64,000 bases of DNA from Undaria pinnatifida (taxonomy: Eukaryota; Sar; Phaeophyceae; Laminariales; Alariaceae). How positions within the stretch are numbered: the stretch's first letter is position 1; each line of letters opens with the position of its first letter. The notes below the pieces were generated by a model, which worked only from the letters and a program-made list of their open reading frames with translations, was not told where the DNA came from and searched no databases. Below are positions 10,400 through 22,910 of the stretch, piece after piece. The stretch is from NCBI GenBank assembly GCA_012845835.1, contig JABAKD010000005.1, positions 11,576,705 to 11,640,704 on the forward strand. Reading direction: 5' to 3'. A program made the position numbers and the translations under genes.

Positions 10400-12918
10400 C
10401 GTGAGAATCGTCCGCAAACGGCGTAGGAGCCCGTGGGCTCTTGACAGAGGCAGTGTGTGCTGCATTACTGGACAGACTAGCAACAGAACACGAGCATCTT
10501 CTGAAACCGAAATAGGTACCCCCCGACAGTGTTATCGACGGTGCCGTACCGCCGTCGAGCTGTCGATTGCCGTTACGGAATGTGCCAGGTTGGCGCGCAT
10601 ATTTATTTTCGCCCGGGTTGTGGGCGGCTCCAAAGCGCATTCGAGAAGCGGGAGCGGGGGCAGAAGAGGCGGGCGAGCGCAGGATATCACCATGGTGATC
10701 CGACGTCTATGTGGCATCGTTGTGACAGTCTACCTGGCCCTGATCCTGAAAGATAGCGACGATTCTTCTTGTGGTTGTACGGGCGAGAAGATTTGTCGTC
10801 TCGGCGGTAGCAGACCATGCGTGTTTGTCAACGTCGGTGTGCGTCATCGTCGCCAAGTTGGCCAGGTTCAGGCTTCAAGCAGCCACTCGCAGTAATTAAA
10901 GGATGCCTACAATGCTTGAAGAAATGGTTGTCTTCGTGGCAGTTGAGGCAAAGCCCCCGGTTTTCTCGGAGGGCATTAGCGCGAGGTGAAAGGAGGCCGC
11001 TCCAAAGGGGAGGGTCGTCTGTCTTAAACGAGGCCTTAACGGCGAAAACTTCTGCATAATGATGCTCTTCGAGTGGCCAGCAGTTCGATGTGTGGTCAAG
11101 CCAAGGGTCAGATGAATCATCGATGGGCATGACAGTTGAATGATGGCTCGATCCCGTCTGCCACGAAAGCGACTGGGACGGCACTCGGCCCTGGCCGCGC
11201 CCATGATCGGCGGGCCGGGGCCCCGACAGGGCGCATGACCGCGCTCCCGTCGAAGAAACAGGGAGAGAAGAAAATGTTTCGCCGTTGACGGCAGGTGTCT
11301 TATTAGTCACTAAACGCCCGCCACATAGCATCCAACGAGGCGTATGGCCGCGGGTTTGTTGCCTTCGAACCAGGGTACAACCCAGGCAGGAGAGCCGGAA
11401 ATTGCTTATTCGCCGCCACCCGAACCACCTCCAACACCACATCCGTCCCCGGAGACAAAACACGCTCACTCCGCGTGGCGGTCGGCATAAGCACGCGAGA
11501 CTCCACTGAAATCAGAAAAAGGCATGTCGTTACACATTCCAAAAGTATGCAACTTAGTGTAGCCCTCCTCCGTGTCAACCCCGTCGAAGTGCGTGATCAG
11601 CAGACGCAACAGGAGGGTGAAAGCCTCAGGCAGATGCTCCTCCTGCCATGGCTCTTGACATTTTTTGCCTGCTACCACGACCACCTCGCTGTGGTCCGTG
11701 CTCGAGGACGAAGACGAGCGGGAGGAGGTTGACGAGCCGTCCCACGCTGAACGTCCTCTCGCGCCGTTCCTCTGCCAGAGCGGCGGCCAACTGCCCCGGT
11801 TGTTGGACCGAAGTTGCCCCCTCGGCGGCGCCCTCAGGCACACCAGCACCCAATGCGCTGTCACCCCCCGCGGCGGTGGTGGTGGTCGCCACCCCCACCA
11901 TTTTTGCCGCCACCCCCACGGTTGCGGTCCCCGCGGTCGCGACTGTCGCGACATTTTCCCCGGTTTCGTTCTGCCAACTCTTCCTCCGGGGTCCGGCCAA
12001 AAGACAGGTTCGGGGTCCTCGTCGTGGGCTATCAGCAGGGCCTTGACGAGGGCAAGGGTCGGGGCTGCTCTCGTCTGTCTAGCATAGGGCGTACAATCCA
12101 CGCGAGCCCAGGCCGCCTTCACTGGGGACGTCCGCTTGCCGCGACGCCGGCCTCTCTGACGGGAGGAGGGTGCAGGCCGTTTCCACCACCGCGGTCGCCA
12201 ACGCTGAGGAGACGTCTGCCCTCGGTGCAGACGCCATGCACGCGACGACGCCCTTGAAGAAGGCGTCGTTCCCGGGTCGTGGTCGCTGGGATGCGACACC
12301 CTGCGGGCGCAACGAAGGCAAGGGGGCCGCGTTAGCTCCCGCCGCAGCCGACGCAACTGATTGAGCGAGGGCTTGTTGCGCCCTCTTCGCAACCAGGGAC
12401 GACTCCCGCGCAGCGGTCTTCGCCTGCTCGATATCTTCGTTAAACCGACGTCGGCGTGCTATCGTCTGGTTGGCGTCGTCGAGCGCCCGCTGGGCCCGCG
12501 CCGCCGCGTATGCCAAGTCCAAGGGGGCGGCATGGGCGCCCCGGTCCCGGGAGCTCTGGGGGTGGCGCTCTGTCGAGCGCGGAGAGCCCAGGTGGCGGCG
12601 GTGGTGCCCTGTCGAGGGCGGGGGGGGCAGCTGGTGGCGCTCTCCCGGGGCTGGCGAGAGCTGGCGTCTAGACGCCCCCGAGTCCGGTGGGGGTTGGTCC
12701 GTCTTCTTTACAGCGCGAACCAGCGAATCGACCCGCTTGGTTGGTGGGAACGGGTGGAGGTATGGTGCTCCGTCTTCTGTCTCGTCACCGGAACCCGCCA
12801 CCGGTGGTTCCCCCTGTCTCGAGTCGCGGGATCTCGAGCGAGCTCTCCCTGTCTCGTGGGCATCCAGGTTGGGGTGCGTGGAAGACCTCAGCCAGCCCCG
12901 AGTAGCCCCCATCGTCAC
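10400..12918 (-). pseudogene. Ty3-type Gag with CCHC zinc knuckle, frameshifted
   Basis: The minus-strand Gag is spread over several frames. 12918-12079 gives an Arg/Ser/Pro-rich N-terminus and a long Ala-rich helical segment (RAQRALDDANQTI...). The capsid-like part (LITHFDGVDTEEGYTKLHTF, then DVVLEVVRVAANKQFPALLP) lies at about 11640-11330 in two frames. The nucleocapsid-like part follows with one knuckle CLNCHEDNHFFKHC (C-x2-C-x4-H-x4-C) at about 10980-10935 and a basic tail. Gly/Asn/Gln-rich sequence continues to about 10.4 kb. At least four frame changes are needed to read through. The product would form the particle shell and bind genomic RNA. Confidence 0.8.
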
Positions 12919-12939
12919 TGGTGGACATGGTGCCTAGGT

Positions 12940-14700
12940 GTAGTGAAGGGGGGGGGGGGGAGAGGAACGACGCGTGAAGAAGCTATGGAGACAGATAAGT
13001 TGTTGTGGTGTTCCTGCTCTAAAGAGCGGTATATCTGTGTTTCAGCAAACAGCAACAATATGGGCCTTGACTCCGTCCAGCCTCAATGATGGTAGCAGCC
13101 ACGTCAACTAGCCGTATAAGAGGAGTACAGCAGTAACAAGGTACCAATCATCATAACCGCAACGTAAGAGCAGCGCCCAGTCTGACCGTAGGGTATATGG
13201 GTAACGCCCGCACGAACCGCAGTTCAAGGAGTCAAAACTGGGCAGCACTGACCCTAACCGCAGTGCAGGGGGTGCAACACAGTAAGGGTACGTCTGCAGC
13301 CATCACATTTAGACAGGCATCATTCAACCTAGGCGGGGGGGGGTAGCACAGGAAAGCGTCGCCCAAAACGCCCACGCTCATCGGACCAAAACAGGCAGCA
13401 CTTACCCTAGGTGTAGTGTAGGGGTTATCACAATAAAGGTTCGCCCAACACGCCGACGCTCATCGCACCAAAACAGGCAGCATTTAACTTAGATGTGGTG
13501 TAGGGGTGGAAGCGCAGTGAAGGGTCGCCCAACACGCTGACACTCATCGCACCAAAACAGGCAGCATTTACCCTAGGTGTAGTGTAGGGGTGGAAGCACA
13601 GTGTAAGATCGCCCAACACGCTGACACTCATCGCACCCAAACGGGCAGCATTTACCCTAGGTGCAGTGTAGGGGGGGAGCACAGTGAAGGATCGCGCAGC
13701 CAACCGTATAAAAATGGGCAGCATCTGCCCCCACAGCAGTAGTGTGGTGGGGGGTAGGACAGTATAAGTTCGCGCACCAACCGTATATTAAAAAAAAACG
13801 GGCAGTATAACCCCCCCAAACAAAGTAGTTTCCCCCGACCGCACTGAAGGGGGACGGTCGCGCCTGCAGTAGTGCTGATTGCTGCAGTATCACTGCTGTG
13901 TTCACAGGTAACGGTAATTTCAACCGCACCAAGATGGGTAGTGTAGTACTAACACCAGCTGTAGAAAAATGTGCACGCCCACAGTCGAATGGAAAGGTTG
14001 TTTGCCCCCAAAGGTACCGCTTTAAACGGGCTGTTCTCCACTGCACTAGTAAAAACTGTGAAGCGCAGTATCTCCGCGAACTGTGTAGTAAGCGCTCTGT
14101 AACGGGCAGTAGCTGTCCGAACATGTGCAGAGAAGAAAAAAAATTTCCAGCGTAGACCCTAGCAATATCGTGAAGGGCAGCACATGTACAGGCAGGAAGA
14201 CGGCCTAACGCCCGGACAGCTGAAAATAAAATCCGTACCCACTCCCACCGATAAAGGGACAGTTACGTTGACAGCAGTGCGGAGTGCCGCACGGTCACAG
14301 CTGTGCATACACAGAAAGTGGCATTATAGTCCCCGCGTACCCATGAATGGGAGAATATAGGGCATCGCACACACCAACAGCTTTGCCCAAAAAGCCAGCA
14401 CAGAGTTTCGGCGTTCACTAGGTTCAAGTTCTAGTCACGGAGGGGCCAGGACGAAAAAAAAAACCTCTCGAATCGAACTTGCAAGGAGCACTCGCACAGC
14501 AGTGGGGGGTGTCAGAGCTGTGGTGCTGTAACTGGGGACGCTGGGGCAGTGAAGGGTCGAGCTATGTGGTGTATGAGCAGGAGCAAAGTAGGCGGCTTGG
14601 CTGCTGTACAGTGACTTCTACAGCAGAGAATCCGGCGGTATATGGCAGGCATTGACAGCGAGACCATTGTGCTGCACTGTAGTTGGCACCTCTGCAAAAA
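12940..14700. other. non-coding, degenerate minisatellite DNA 5' of Gag
   Basis: No gene is recognised. Much of the stretch is built from drifting copies of a unit with GGGCAGCA, GTGTAGGGG and CACAGTGAAGG, most regular in the 84-bp array at 13355-13700. It may be the leader or LTR remnant of the Ty3 element, but I found no matching copy near 4 kb to prove an LTR. Confidence 0.6.
13355..13700. repeat. 84-bp tandem repeat, about four units
   Basis: CGCCCAACACG recurs at 13442, 13526 and 13610 with exact 84-bp spacing, and degenerate units flank these. Because 84 is a multiple of three, the minus strand stays open through the array and reads as a 28-residue repeat (FHPYTTPRVNAACFGAMSVS...). That is most likely a by-product of the period. 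Confidence 0.9.
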
Positions 14701-15699
14701 TGATGGTGGTTGAAGCTACGCGACGAACAGCAGTAGTGGAACGCTGTTGATGGAGAAAGATCGGAGAGGGGTCCGAGGTGCCAAATTCGTAGCTTGTACT
14801 AATTTCGGCAGAAAGGGGGCACAAGGGCAGCTGCTTGTTCGACGCACAAGAATGATCGACGTACATACTGAAACCCATACGATGACGCGTGTACTGGAAA
14901 ATTCGCTAAACGAAAAAGCCCAAACATTCCACGAGCACCGCCTGTTTCTTCCCAGGTAGATCACAAGGAAGGAGCCCCGACATGAGCTCCTAGAGCACGG
15001 TGCCCGTAGTCCAAGGGGGTCCCGCGAAGGACGGTCTGGCACCGACAGCAAGGATGTGCTGGGCGATGGGCTCTCTCAGCGAGCGAAGTCCCCTTCGAAT
15101 GCGATTCGAAGGGTTGATTCCAGTATGCTTGTCCGTGGCATGTCGTGCATATGCCTCCGAGCCCCAAAGCGCGAAAAAAAAGTACGAGTCGATGGCCGAT
15201 CTTGGGGCTTGTGCTGGCAACTCGCGGATATGTGCTGTGCAACATGCTGGCAGAGCGCGGAGCAAACAAGTCTGATGGGTGGGGCTCGGGCAGTTCCACT
15301 GCGGAGTGGTCTATGACCAGCTGGCGGTGAACTGATGCGGCCAAAGGCCGGGACGAGGGGTGTGCTCCAAAGAGCAGTGTCGTCCGCCCGTACTCGGAAA
15401 GTGTCCTCTGTGTGGTGCGTGCCCAGCAACCAACAGGAGGGACCAAAATTCGAGACGAGGAGTGTGCTCCGCAGAGCAGGGTCGTCCGCACGTACTTGGA
15501 AGGTGTCGTCCGTGTGGTACGTGCGCGGCGACCAACAGGAGGGGCCCCTGCCATCTCACTGCTGTTGTGGTCGCCGTTGTAGGAGGAAGGGCGCTCCCTC
15601 CATTGAGAAGCCACCCGAGAAGGAACAGGGGTCGTGGGCTCGATGGAAAGCAAAAGCAAAATCGCTACGAAAAAAAAATCGGAGAGACCGGGAGACCAA
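14701..15699. repeat. unassigned stretch with a 102-bp duplication
   Basis: Two similar units of about 102 bp start at 15352 and 15454 (GACGAGG...GTGTGCTCC...ACCAACAGGAGG). The minus strand is open for 232 codons (15659-14961) and includes Cys/His-rich stretches such as CTTCHGQAYW, but I recognise no family and treat it as unproven. The remainder shows no gene. Confidence 0.55.
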
Positions 15700-15955
15700 G
15701 GCTACGGTAGGGGGGGTACCCCCTTTTTCACTGGCGTGTTTGAGCCACTCGCACGAGTAGCTCTGTACCCTACGGATGAAGATGGGTTAGGAACTTGGTT
15801 TGCCGCAGCGTAGATCACCTTTGCATTGCAGATTGATTTCGTCAATGCAAAACATAAAGAAAACGTAAGATTGCATAGTAACAAAGGGGTTACTCGCGCG
15901 AGTGACCCCTAGCCACTGAAATAAAAGGCCCAAAAGGGGACCCCCTACCGTAGCC
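15700..15955. mobile_element. MITE family A, copy 1
   Basis: A 256-bp element with terminal inverted repeats GGCTACGGTAGGGGG at both ends. Near the right end is the palindrome ACTCGCGCGAGT, followed by GACCCCTAGCCACTG. It is non-coding. No clear target-site duplication is seen. Related copies are at 20220-20475 and 33634-33901. Confidence 0.85.
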
Positions 15956-16006
15956 TGGGTCGGGAGAACGCTGCCACAATAGCATATCAAGCTCGACGAC
16001 GCCACT

Positions 16007-16279
16007 TGTGAAATTAAAGGTGGGGGACACAGAGTGCCCCCTGCAGGTCTGCCAATTGAGCAGGTCCTCGGAGAGTACTCACTTTCGTTCCTTCGTAGAG
16101 ATGTAGCTTTATTCGTTTCCACCAGAGCCCGGGATAGCTTCTGAGATCGGAGGCGCGTGCCTCCGATCTAATTCCTAACTTCCCCGAATATAAACCGCCA
16201 ACCTTATCATACGAAACCCATCCCAAATGATCTCAAATTCGGATACCTACCTGTGGCCTTTCGAGGCCGTATCTTAACA
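16007..16279 (+). mobile_element. 270-bp LTR-like insert, copy 2
   Basis: Near-identical to 3518-3787, differing by a few bases and a small insertion near 16252. It has the same TG...CA ends, TATA-like box and 11-bp hairpin. On its right it joins the copia LTR at ATAGCC, the position where copy 1 leaves the LTR. On its left is unrelated sequence. Confidence 0.8.
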
Positions 16280-16702
16280 ATAGCCAGTATGAGTCCATGT
16301 TCAATAGCACTGCACTTGTACGTCGTAGATCATCGTAGATCTGTTATGTGTCGGTTGGTATGTAACGTGCGTATGAATATGCGGAGGAATTACTTCTGTA
16401 GGATTCTCTGTTGCCTTGAGTAGCCCACTGTCTCGTGTGGATTCTTCTGGATTGTCTAGCATCGTAGCCATCCTGGTCATCTCCAGTACCCAGCCAACTT
16501 CTGGACTCCTGCATAGTGTGCGGTTTATCTGTGTGTGTTGGCCACATAAGCGCCAGTGTTTACAACATCTTTACATCTTCTCCTCAACACGGAAGCACTC
16601 AAGTCTTTCAGGCTATCCACTGCACAGTGTCACCAACCCGACTAGCGTCGGGGACACAGCCTCTCTGCCACCGTGCTGGGGTATACCACAATATCCATCA
16701 TA
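16280..16702 (+). repeat. copia LTR, partial and solitary
   Basis: Matches the 480-bp LTRs at 39800-40279 and 46243-46724 (there on the minus strand) from LTR position 21 to the end (TCCATCATA). The first 20 bp are replaced by the 270-bp insert. It carries one copy of an internal 34-bp unit present twice in the other LTRs, which accounts for its shorter length. No internal element sequence adjoins it, so it is a solo LTR. Confidence 0.92.
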
Positions 16703-17695
16703 AATTTGTACATATATATCCTGCTACATATATACCGGAGTTCACACAAGATTATTCACGTACACCATGGGTATTACGTGACATGCGTAGGTATGAGAGG
16801 GGTACACCTACGCAACACGTACCTGGCAGGGTCATGACGATGCGGCACATTGCTTTATCACGGAAGCGGTATCGTGTCATACCATTTCACGATATTAATT
16901 GCAGTTCGAGTAAGTAGCCGACAAGGAGAAGTCGACAGGAACAAGTAACACGCACACGCATGCATGATATGGTACAGTCGAATTTGGCATCCAGATAATA
17001 AAATACGGAGGTGCTATTATGTGCCCGGTATAATAAGGATACCTGGTGTTATACGCGGAGTATGTGGATCATACGACGTGCGTTTAAGTGAGCAAATACT
17101 TTATGGACAAAGCATCAAGACATTTGAGGAGACGGCACGAAAGCACATACATATATGGGCAGCGATGATCATGAATGCGGGTGGCCCAATATCATCAAAT
17201 GGTATAGACACGAGTGTGTGGGGGTGAACGATACCGTTGATATAAACCTGGTACCTGGCGAGGTATAAATGGAGAATCCACGTGGCCAGCCAACGTTGTA
17301 TAAATATGTTATCGTGTTTTTGGTGTGTGGGTTATCTTACCCCTTGTTTGTATATATACGAAGAATGGGCTCGGCTACCCAAGATTTATAGGTGCGTGTA
17401 CAGGTTGTACAGAGTCTTTGCAGGACGGTCTCACAATAACCGACGCGAGACCATAAAGTACGAGGGGATCCAAATTGGGGTTACTGGGGTAATTAATGAA
17501 GATGGAAAAAAAAATAAAGTAAGATTAAATCAATATAATTTTATTGCTTTTCGGTGTCGCCTATACCACGACTGGAACGTCGAACCATGCGGCTCGCAAG
17601 TAGCCAAAAAGGCAAAGCTTCTCCAAGATCTTATACATAGGTCGTCGGCCGAAGTTAACAGTAATAACATCAACAGCCAAACGTAGTTGTCATGG
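16703..17695. other. no gene recognised
   Basis: About 1 kb of mixed-composition DNA with short open frames only. No domain, splice-consistent exon or repeat of note was found. It could contain undetected 5' exons of the Pmp-repeat gene downstream. Confidence 0.5.
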
Positions 17696-17699
17696 AGGG

Positions 17700-18410
17700 G
17701 TTGGTAAATACCTCACCCACACAGAGAGTGAGGGAGTACTTGTCCAGACAGTTACAACAGCGAGTGCGACGAACGGCATCACGACGTGTGGGGGGGCGGG
17801 GGGCGACTATAAATAGGACGATGACCAAACCGACAGTCTACGGCCAAGTAAAGCCACGGGTCAGTTAACAGTGTCGTTATCAACAACACAAAATCATGAT
17901 TGTCAAAAACTGAGGGCTGGGTAAACACTTCACCACAACGGAGAGTGAAAGGCGTACTTATCCAAACAGTTATCACAGCGAGTCCGGCGAACGGCACCAC
18001 GGTGTGTGGGGGGGAGCCGACTATCGATAGGACAATAACCAAGCAAACAGTTTAACAATAATGATAAAATAAAACCACGGGTCACGTTCGGAAGGGTCTA
18101 TCTCAAAAATACTTCGCAACTATGGACGGATGTGTGACGCTGGAAAGTTTCAGAGAGTTTTATTGTGGCGAGTCCGGCAAGATATACTAAAAAAAGGGAT
18201 GACGGATATCGGGTCAGATTATAGCAACGACACCTAACAACAAATCAGCTGGTTTCAGACGTGCCTTGTGCGCGCTTTCACACAGTGTCGGTCTGAATAA
18301 AATACTTCGCCGCTACGAATGGATGTGTGAGGGCGGCAGATTAAGTTATGGTGGCAAGTCCAAGTATGAGATGACGACACGACTGTGTCGGATCTTGAGT
18401 TAGGGGGTGA
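17700..18410. repeat. tandem array of about 220-bp units, diverging rightward
   Basis: Units near 17700 and 17919 share YACTTRTCCARACAGTTA, AGCGAGTSCG and GTGTGGGGGGG, followed by a poorly conserved AT-rich part. More divergent copies near 18110 and 18295 share ATACTTCGC and ATGGATGTGTGA. Non-coding. Confidence 0.75.
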
Positions 18411-19574
18411 CACAGACACTTGGCGGTACAGTTTGAGCGCCATACACACCGGTTGTTGACCTCGCTAGAAAAGAGCATATGCGGGTCTGGGGGAGCAGAT
18501 GATAGGGGAACAGACGACGTGTCCCATCATCTTGGCTCATTAGATGACACACCTCGTACCTGGAACACGATAGGGGTGTAAGGTGTGAGAATTCGAAAAA
18601 AACAACCAAAAAAACATCTCCTGTAGCACGGCCACCAAAACCACTACACCCCCGGCGTTCACAGCGAGAAGGGTTGCGACGACAAGTACCGATTTGGCAC
18701 AACCTGGACGCTCGTCTCGACGCCACGTTTCTGGAAACCGGTCACGTCCAGCTCGAGCCATCAAATATGCAACAGAAGAAGAAGCTAACACAGCAGTACA
18801 CATCGGGCAGACAAAATAGACGCAATATATTTATTGAAAGCATGCACGCATCTCGCATATGAAGGGAATTTTCTCCAAGGCCAAACGAAATGCCTTCCGG
18901 TCTAGGTCGCCTCTCTCCCTCGTGCTCGCGTCGCCACTGGTACAGTGCGGTACATGCGGTACGTGTACCACGTATGTACATATTATAGGCCGTTTGCGTT
19001 CGAAGAAGCAACCAAAACACAAATAAAACGAATCGTTGCCGTGCTACCACCAAAAGCGCAACAGCGCGGCGTTCGCTGCAAACTTGAGGCGTGTTGCGAG
19101 CGAAAGAGTATCGATTTTAGCGCAAGCTAGTACGTTAGCAATAACTGAGGCACGTGTTCCACGCAGAAGCAGCAGGCCGTTCGTTCGAAGAACAAACCGA
19201 AACGCCAACAACGAAAGAAACTCAGCCAAGTGGCCACCAAACGCCACAAAAATGTCGATGCGAATTGCGATGAAATATGTTTCACGAGATGGCCAACGTT
19301 TGCCTAATTATTTCGACTTAGGATTTGTGGAAAACGGACACGTACGGCACTTGCAATCATAGTTGTTCCACGGCATGTGTTACCAATAACACATTACACG
19401 GTACCCAGCGGGCAGACGAAGAAAGAGGCATATTAGCTGATGGGACGCTGTACGCACCCCGCAATGACGAGTTTAGTTTGCCAGCGTATAGAATACCTCG
19501 CGGTCATTTTCACTCTCTCTTTCCTTCCTCACTGACATTGTGGTACTGTCCGAACTACGTTTGTCTCCCTACAG
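18411..19574. other. no gene recognised upstream of the first Pmp-repeat exon
   Basis: No exon with the repeat signature (NNSA...GG) or a signal peptide could be supported. The true start of the downstream gene lies here, further upstream, or is lost. Confidence 0.5.
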
Positions 19575-19658
19575 GTGCGATCCGAGTAACTAGGGGTCAG
19601 GGGCTTTACGTTGACGTCGTCAACGCTGCCTTCGTCAACAACTCAGCAACGGTTGGAG
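19575..19658 (+). CDS. Pmp-repeat exon 1 of those detected (84 bp, phase 1-1)
   Basis: Acceptor CTCCCTACAG and donor GGAG|GTAATT frame an exon of exactly 28 codons that begins and ends in phase 1. It encodes GAIRVTRGQGLY followed by the repeat signature FVNNSATVGG. Such a symmetric exon can be duplicated or skipped without shifting the frame. Open sequence upstream of the acceptor does not resemble the family. Confidence 0.7.
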
Positions 19659-22600
19659 GTAATTTACGCCGGTTCCAAACCTAGTCAATTCTCGCATGAC
19701 GGCTAATAGTGAACGCTTTGGCACAACCGTCCGCACACGCACATGGCATGTCCCGGCATACATCCCAGCAGACTACTAAACAATTGTACGCTGAATTCTG
19801 CCACGACAGGAGTCCCGAACAACATAGAGCGATATTTCACGTACGGGTTTAGCTTTGGTCCAGTGCGTTTGCCATGCTGTTCGGCATTCGCGCGTTGGAT
19901 GCCCTTGTTTAGTGAGCTTGTCGGACATAACTGTCGATTACCGTGTTGTCCGTATGATGAGGCAATTGACGTCCGACCGGTTTTTTCTCTCATTGCGATC
20001 ACGAGGCGTGTGAGGGCGGGTCGTGAGGTAGTGGTCATCTTTAAAACGTGCCAGCGAACCGTTGTGACTTCGGCGACAACTTGCCGCAGTGTTTTCGGCT
20101 TCCCGGCGTCTGGCCATTTTGTGGATTACCTGCTACGTTGTATGATTCCTTCGTATTCACGGTCAGTGTTGTTTCGAGTCCGCCACACCCCGCGTGCGTT
20201 ATATCTTGAAATGGACCACGGCTGGATACGACAGGCACCCCTATATTCGCTACCGGGTTTTTCCGACTCGCATCATTGAATCTGTGCTCACGGATGAAAT
20301 CGATCAAGTCGATTGTGTGGGCGCAACGTAGCTTACTACTCCATTACGGATTCATATCGAAGTTGGAATGGCACCAAAGCTGAACGTCGCACAGGAACAT
20401 GGAGGGTCACTCGGGCGAGTGACTCCGACCCACTGCAAAGAAAATCCCCAAAGGTGCCCCCCCTCTGCCGCAGCCCTAGTCAAGGATAGAGTTTCCTGTT
20501 CTTGTAGACATGCGTAAAGTAGCGAGGCGGTACTGCTTGGCCCAAAACATATTTTGGGATGCAGGAGTCCGTTCAGCAATAGAAATTCTCTTGAACGTGT
20601 CAACTCCATTTGTGTATTGTAATCTGTATTGGTAATATGCCTACACTCTAGCGGGTGGGGGTTGTCGGGTTTTCGTTTCCGCGCCACAACGTTCTCCAGA
20701 ATGGTCTTTGTTTCGCTCAAAACGCTGTTGATGGGCGCAACCTTATCATTTTGGCACAGTATCTTAAGCATGTCATAGTGGCTCCCATATTCGGAAAATA
20801 ATGCAAGCCTCGCCCGATCCCTCTTCAGGTGCCTTACACAGCGGAAGCTGTGAGCTGAGAATCGATGGCAACATCACGTTTGCCAACAACTCAGCGGTGG
20901 AGTTCGGAGGTGAGTGACGAGGTAAAAAATGCTTCCAGGCATCAGAGCGTTATATCCCAGCTAACGAGTGTCTAACGACTGGAGGGTGATGCCTCCAATT
21001 ATCCCGTCCTCGTATTCCCCAATAAGACAAAAATGCATGTGCCGCGCAATCGTTTGGGTGAGCTCCTTTTCTTCCCGAGACCATGACACGGAGTCGAGGT
21101 GTGCCGTTGGTGTTCCTGCGTCGATATTTTGATGCGCCCCGATCGTAGCGCGCCGCTATCAACATTTGGTGCGTCCTAAATCACAAAATGGTCCGAATCC
21201 ATGAATAGCCATACTATATTTGTTTGTTGAAACCACCCCATACCCGTACACGTATTCGAAGAGATTGAAGATTGAAGACCGCGTCGAGCTGTAGTGATAC
21301 CGCACGACAGGACATTTACGAAACGACACCCACAAAAGAACCAACACCGACTTGACGGGATAAACAAGAATCTCCCGAAGCGTAATAATGACAATATTGT
21401 AGAACGTTGGGCTGCGAAAGCAACTGAGTTCAATCGATCGTTGCGCTGCGAAAGCAACTGAGTTAAGTCGACACCCAACGCGTATGAAAATACGTGGAAC
21501 TGTGGTGAGCTAATACTTTATTTTTCCCCATCCGCTGGAGGAAAAAAAAAAAATAAAAAAAAAAGTAGAACATGCCTTTTCTGAGTGTGAATATAAATAC
21601 ATGTATTTTTGCCAAGCATTGTCGCGCTTTAATCTATGAACACAAATGTACCTGGGCGTTGTGTCTGTGTACCGTACCCTATTTTACCTCTAGATGCAGA
21701 CCGTCCGGGTCTGGTACATTAATTTACCTTCTTATTTAAACCGTCGAAGCTTCCATGGAAGCGGTGGAAGCCTCAATGGAAGCGGTCGAAACTTCCGTCA
21801 AAGTAATACAAGCATCCATAAAAGAAGTGGAAACTTGTGTGACTTCCTTGGAAGCTTGCAGCCTGGAAGATTACGTGAACGTTTTCCATGGAAAGTTCAG
21901 TAGAAGATTTCACAATGGATATTGTGGAAGTTTTTATGGACGCTTCCATGGAAGTGGTAAAAACTACGACATGGAAGAACGTCTGTGGAAGCTTCCACGG
22001 ACGTACTGCAAGCTTCCACCAAAGTCAAGTAAGCTTTCAACGAAGACAGGTGAGCATTCGCGGAAGCTTTCAGTCGTGTAGTTTCGTGAAATTGGGCAAA
22101 ATATTTCGCGGAAGTAGTCGATGTTCCCACAGACGTTACTGAAGCTTTCACAGAAACTACCTATTGTTACTTGAGCCCACGTCAATGTATAACTCTGTTG
22201 AAGCTTCCAAGAAAGCTTGAATTTAGTTCGTGCACGTCCTTGGGACGCTTAATTACTTCCGCGAACAATCCCATGACAGAGGTGGAAGTTCCTCGAGGGC
22301 GTTCAAAGCCTTTATGAAAACATTGGAAGTTTCCATGAAAGTACTTTTGAATTATTGCACGTTTTCATGGACGCCTTGCCATATTCCATGAAGGTACTGA
22401 TAGTACTGTAAATATGACAAGGGTGTTTTCTGTACTGTACAGGCATTCTCGGTACCGGTATGGATGTCGTACTGAACTTGCCGAAGTGCCTGGTACCGAT
22501 ATTGACCGAAAGTTCCGGAGCGTCCGATTCCGGTATGAAAATCTGTAGCGGTACCGGCGGTGCTGGTATTAATATCGTACCGAAGTTGTTGAAGGGCCCG

Positions 22601-22876
22601 GTACCCGTATTGAAATCGTACCGAACTTACAGAATTTTCCGGTGCCGGTATTGATGGCATACCGAAGTTATCGGAATGTCCGGTACCGGTATTGGTTTCG
22701 TGCTGACGTTACCGAAGTGTCCGGCACCGGGTATTGATGTCGTACCAAAGCTACCGAAGTGACCGGTACCGATATTGATGTCGTACCAAAGTTACCGAAG
22801 TGTCCGGTACCGGTAATACCGTCGGTATGCTTCGGTACGTACCGTGTTTGCTGCTGCCGTAGTGTACTCTCGTATG

Positions 22877-22910
<34 letters not shown>

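Larger units (their letters stand above)
4643..12918 (-). mobile_element. decayed Ty3-type retroelement region carrying a NADAR domain
   Basis: Read on the minus strand, this 8.3-kb region holds Gag with a zinc knuckle, a repeat-rich central part with a degenerate NADAR domain, then H2C2/DDE integrase and a chromo/Tudor-like tail. Gag first and integrase last is the normal Ty3 order. No protease or RT/RNase H core is recognisable in the roughly 3.2 kb between Gag and integrase. LTRs could not be delimited on either side, so the outer limits are those of coding similarity. Every domain carries stops or frameshifts. Either one rearranged element or a nest of two fragments would explain it. Confidence 0.7.

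Noticed and set aside
14961..15659. 232-codon minus-strand frame with Cys/His runs
   Set aside because: It spans a 102-bp duplication and shows no consistent zinc-finger spacing or family similarity. Retained only as an open segment inside a repeat feature.
19743..20279. 178-codon plus-strand open frame
   Set aside because: It overlaps a MITE end, has no recognisable domain, and lies between two well-supported exons of another gene in intronic sequence.
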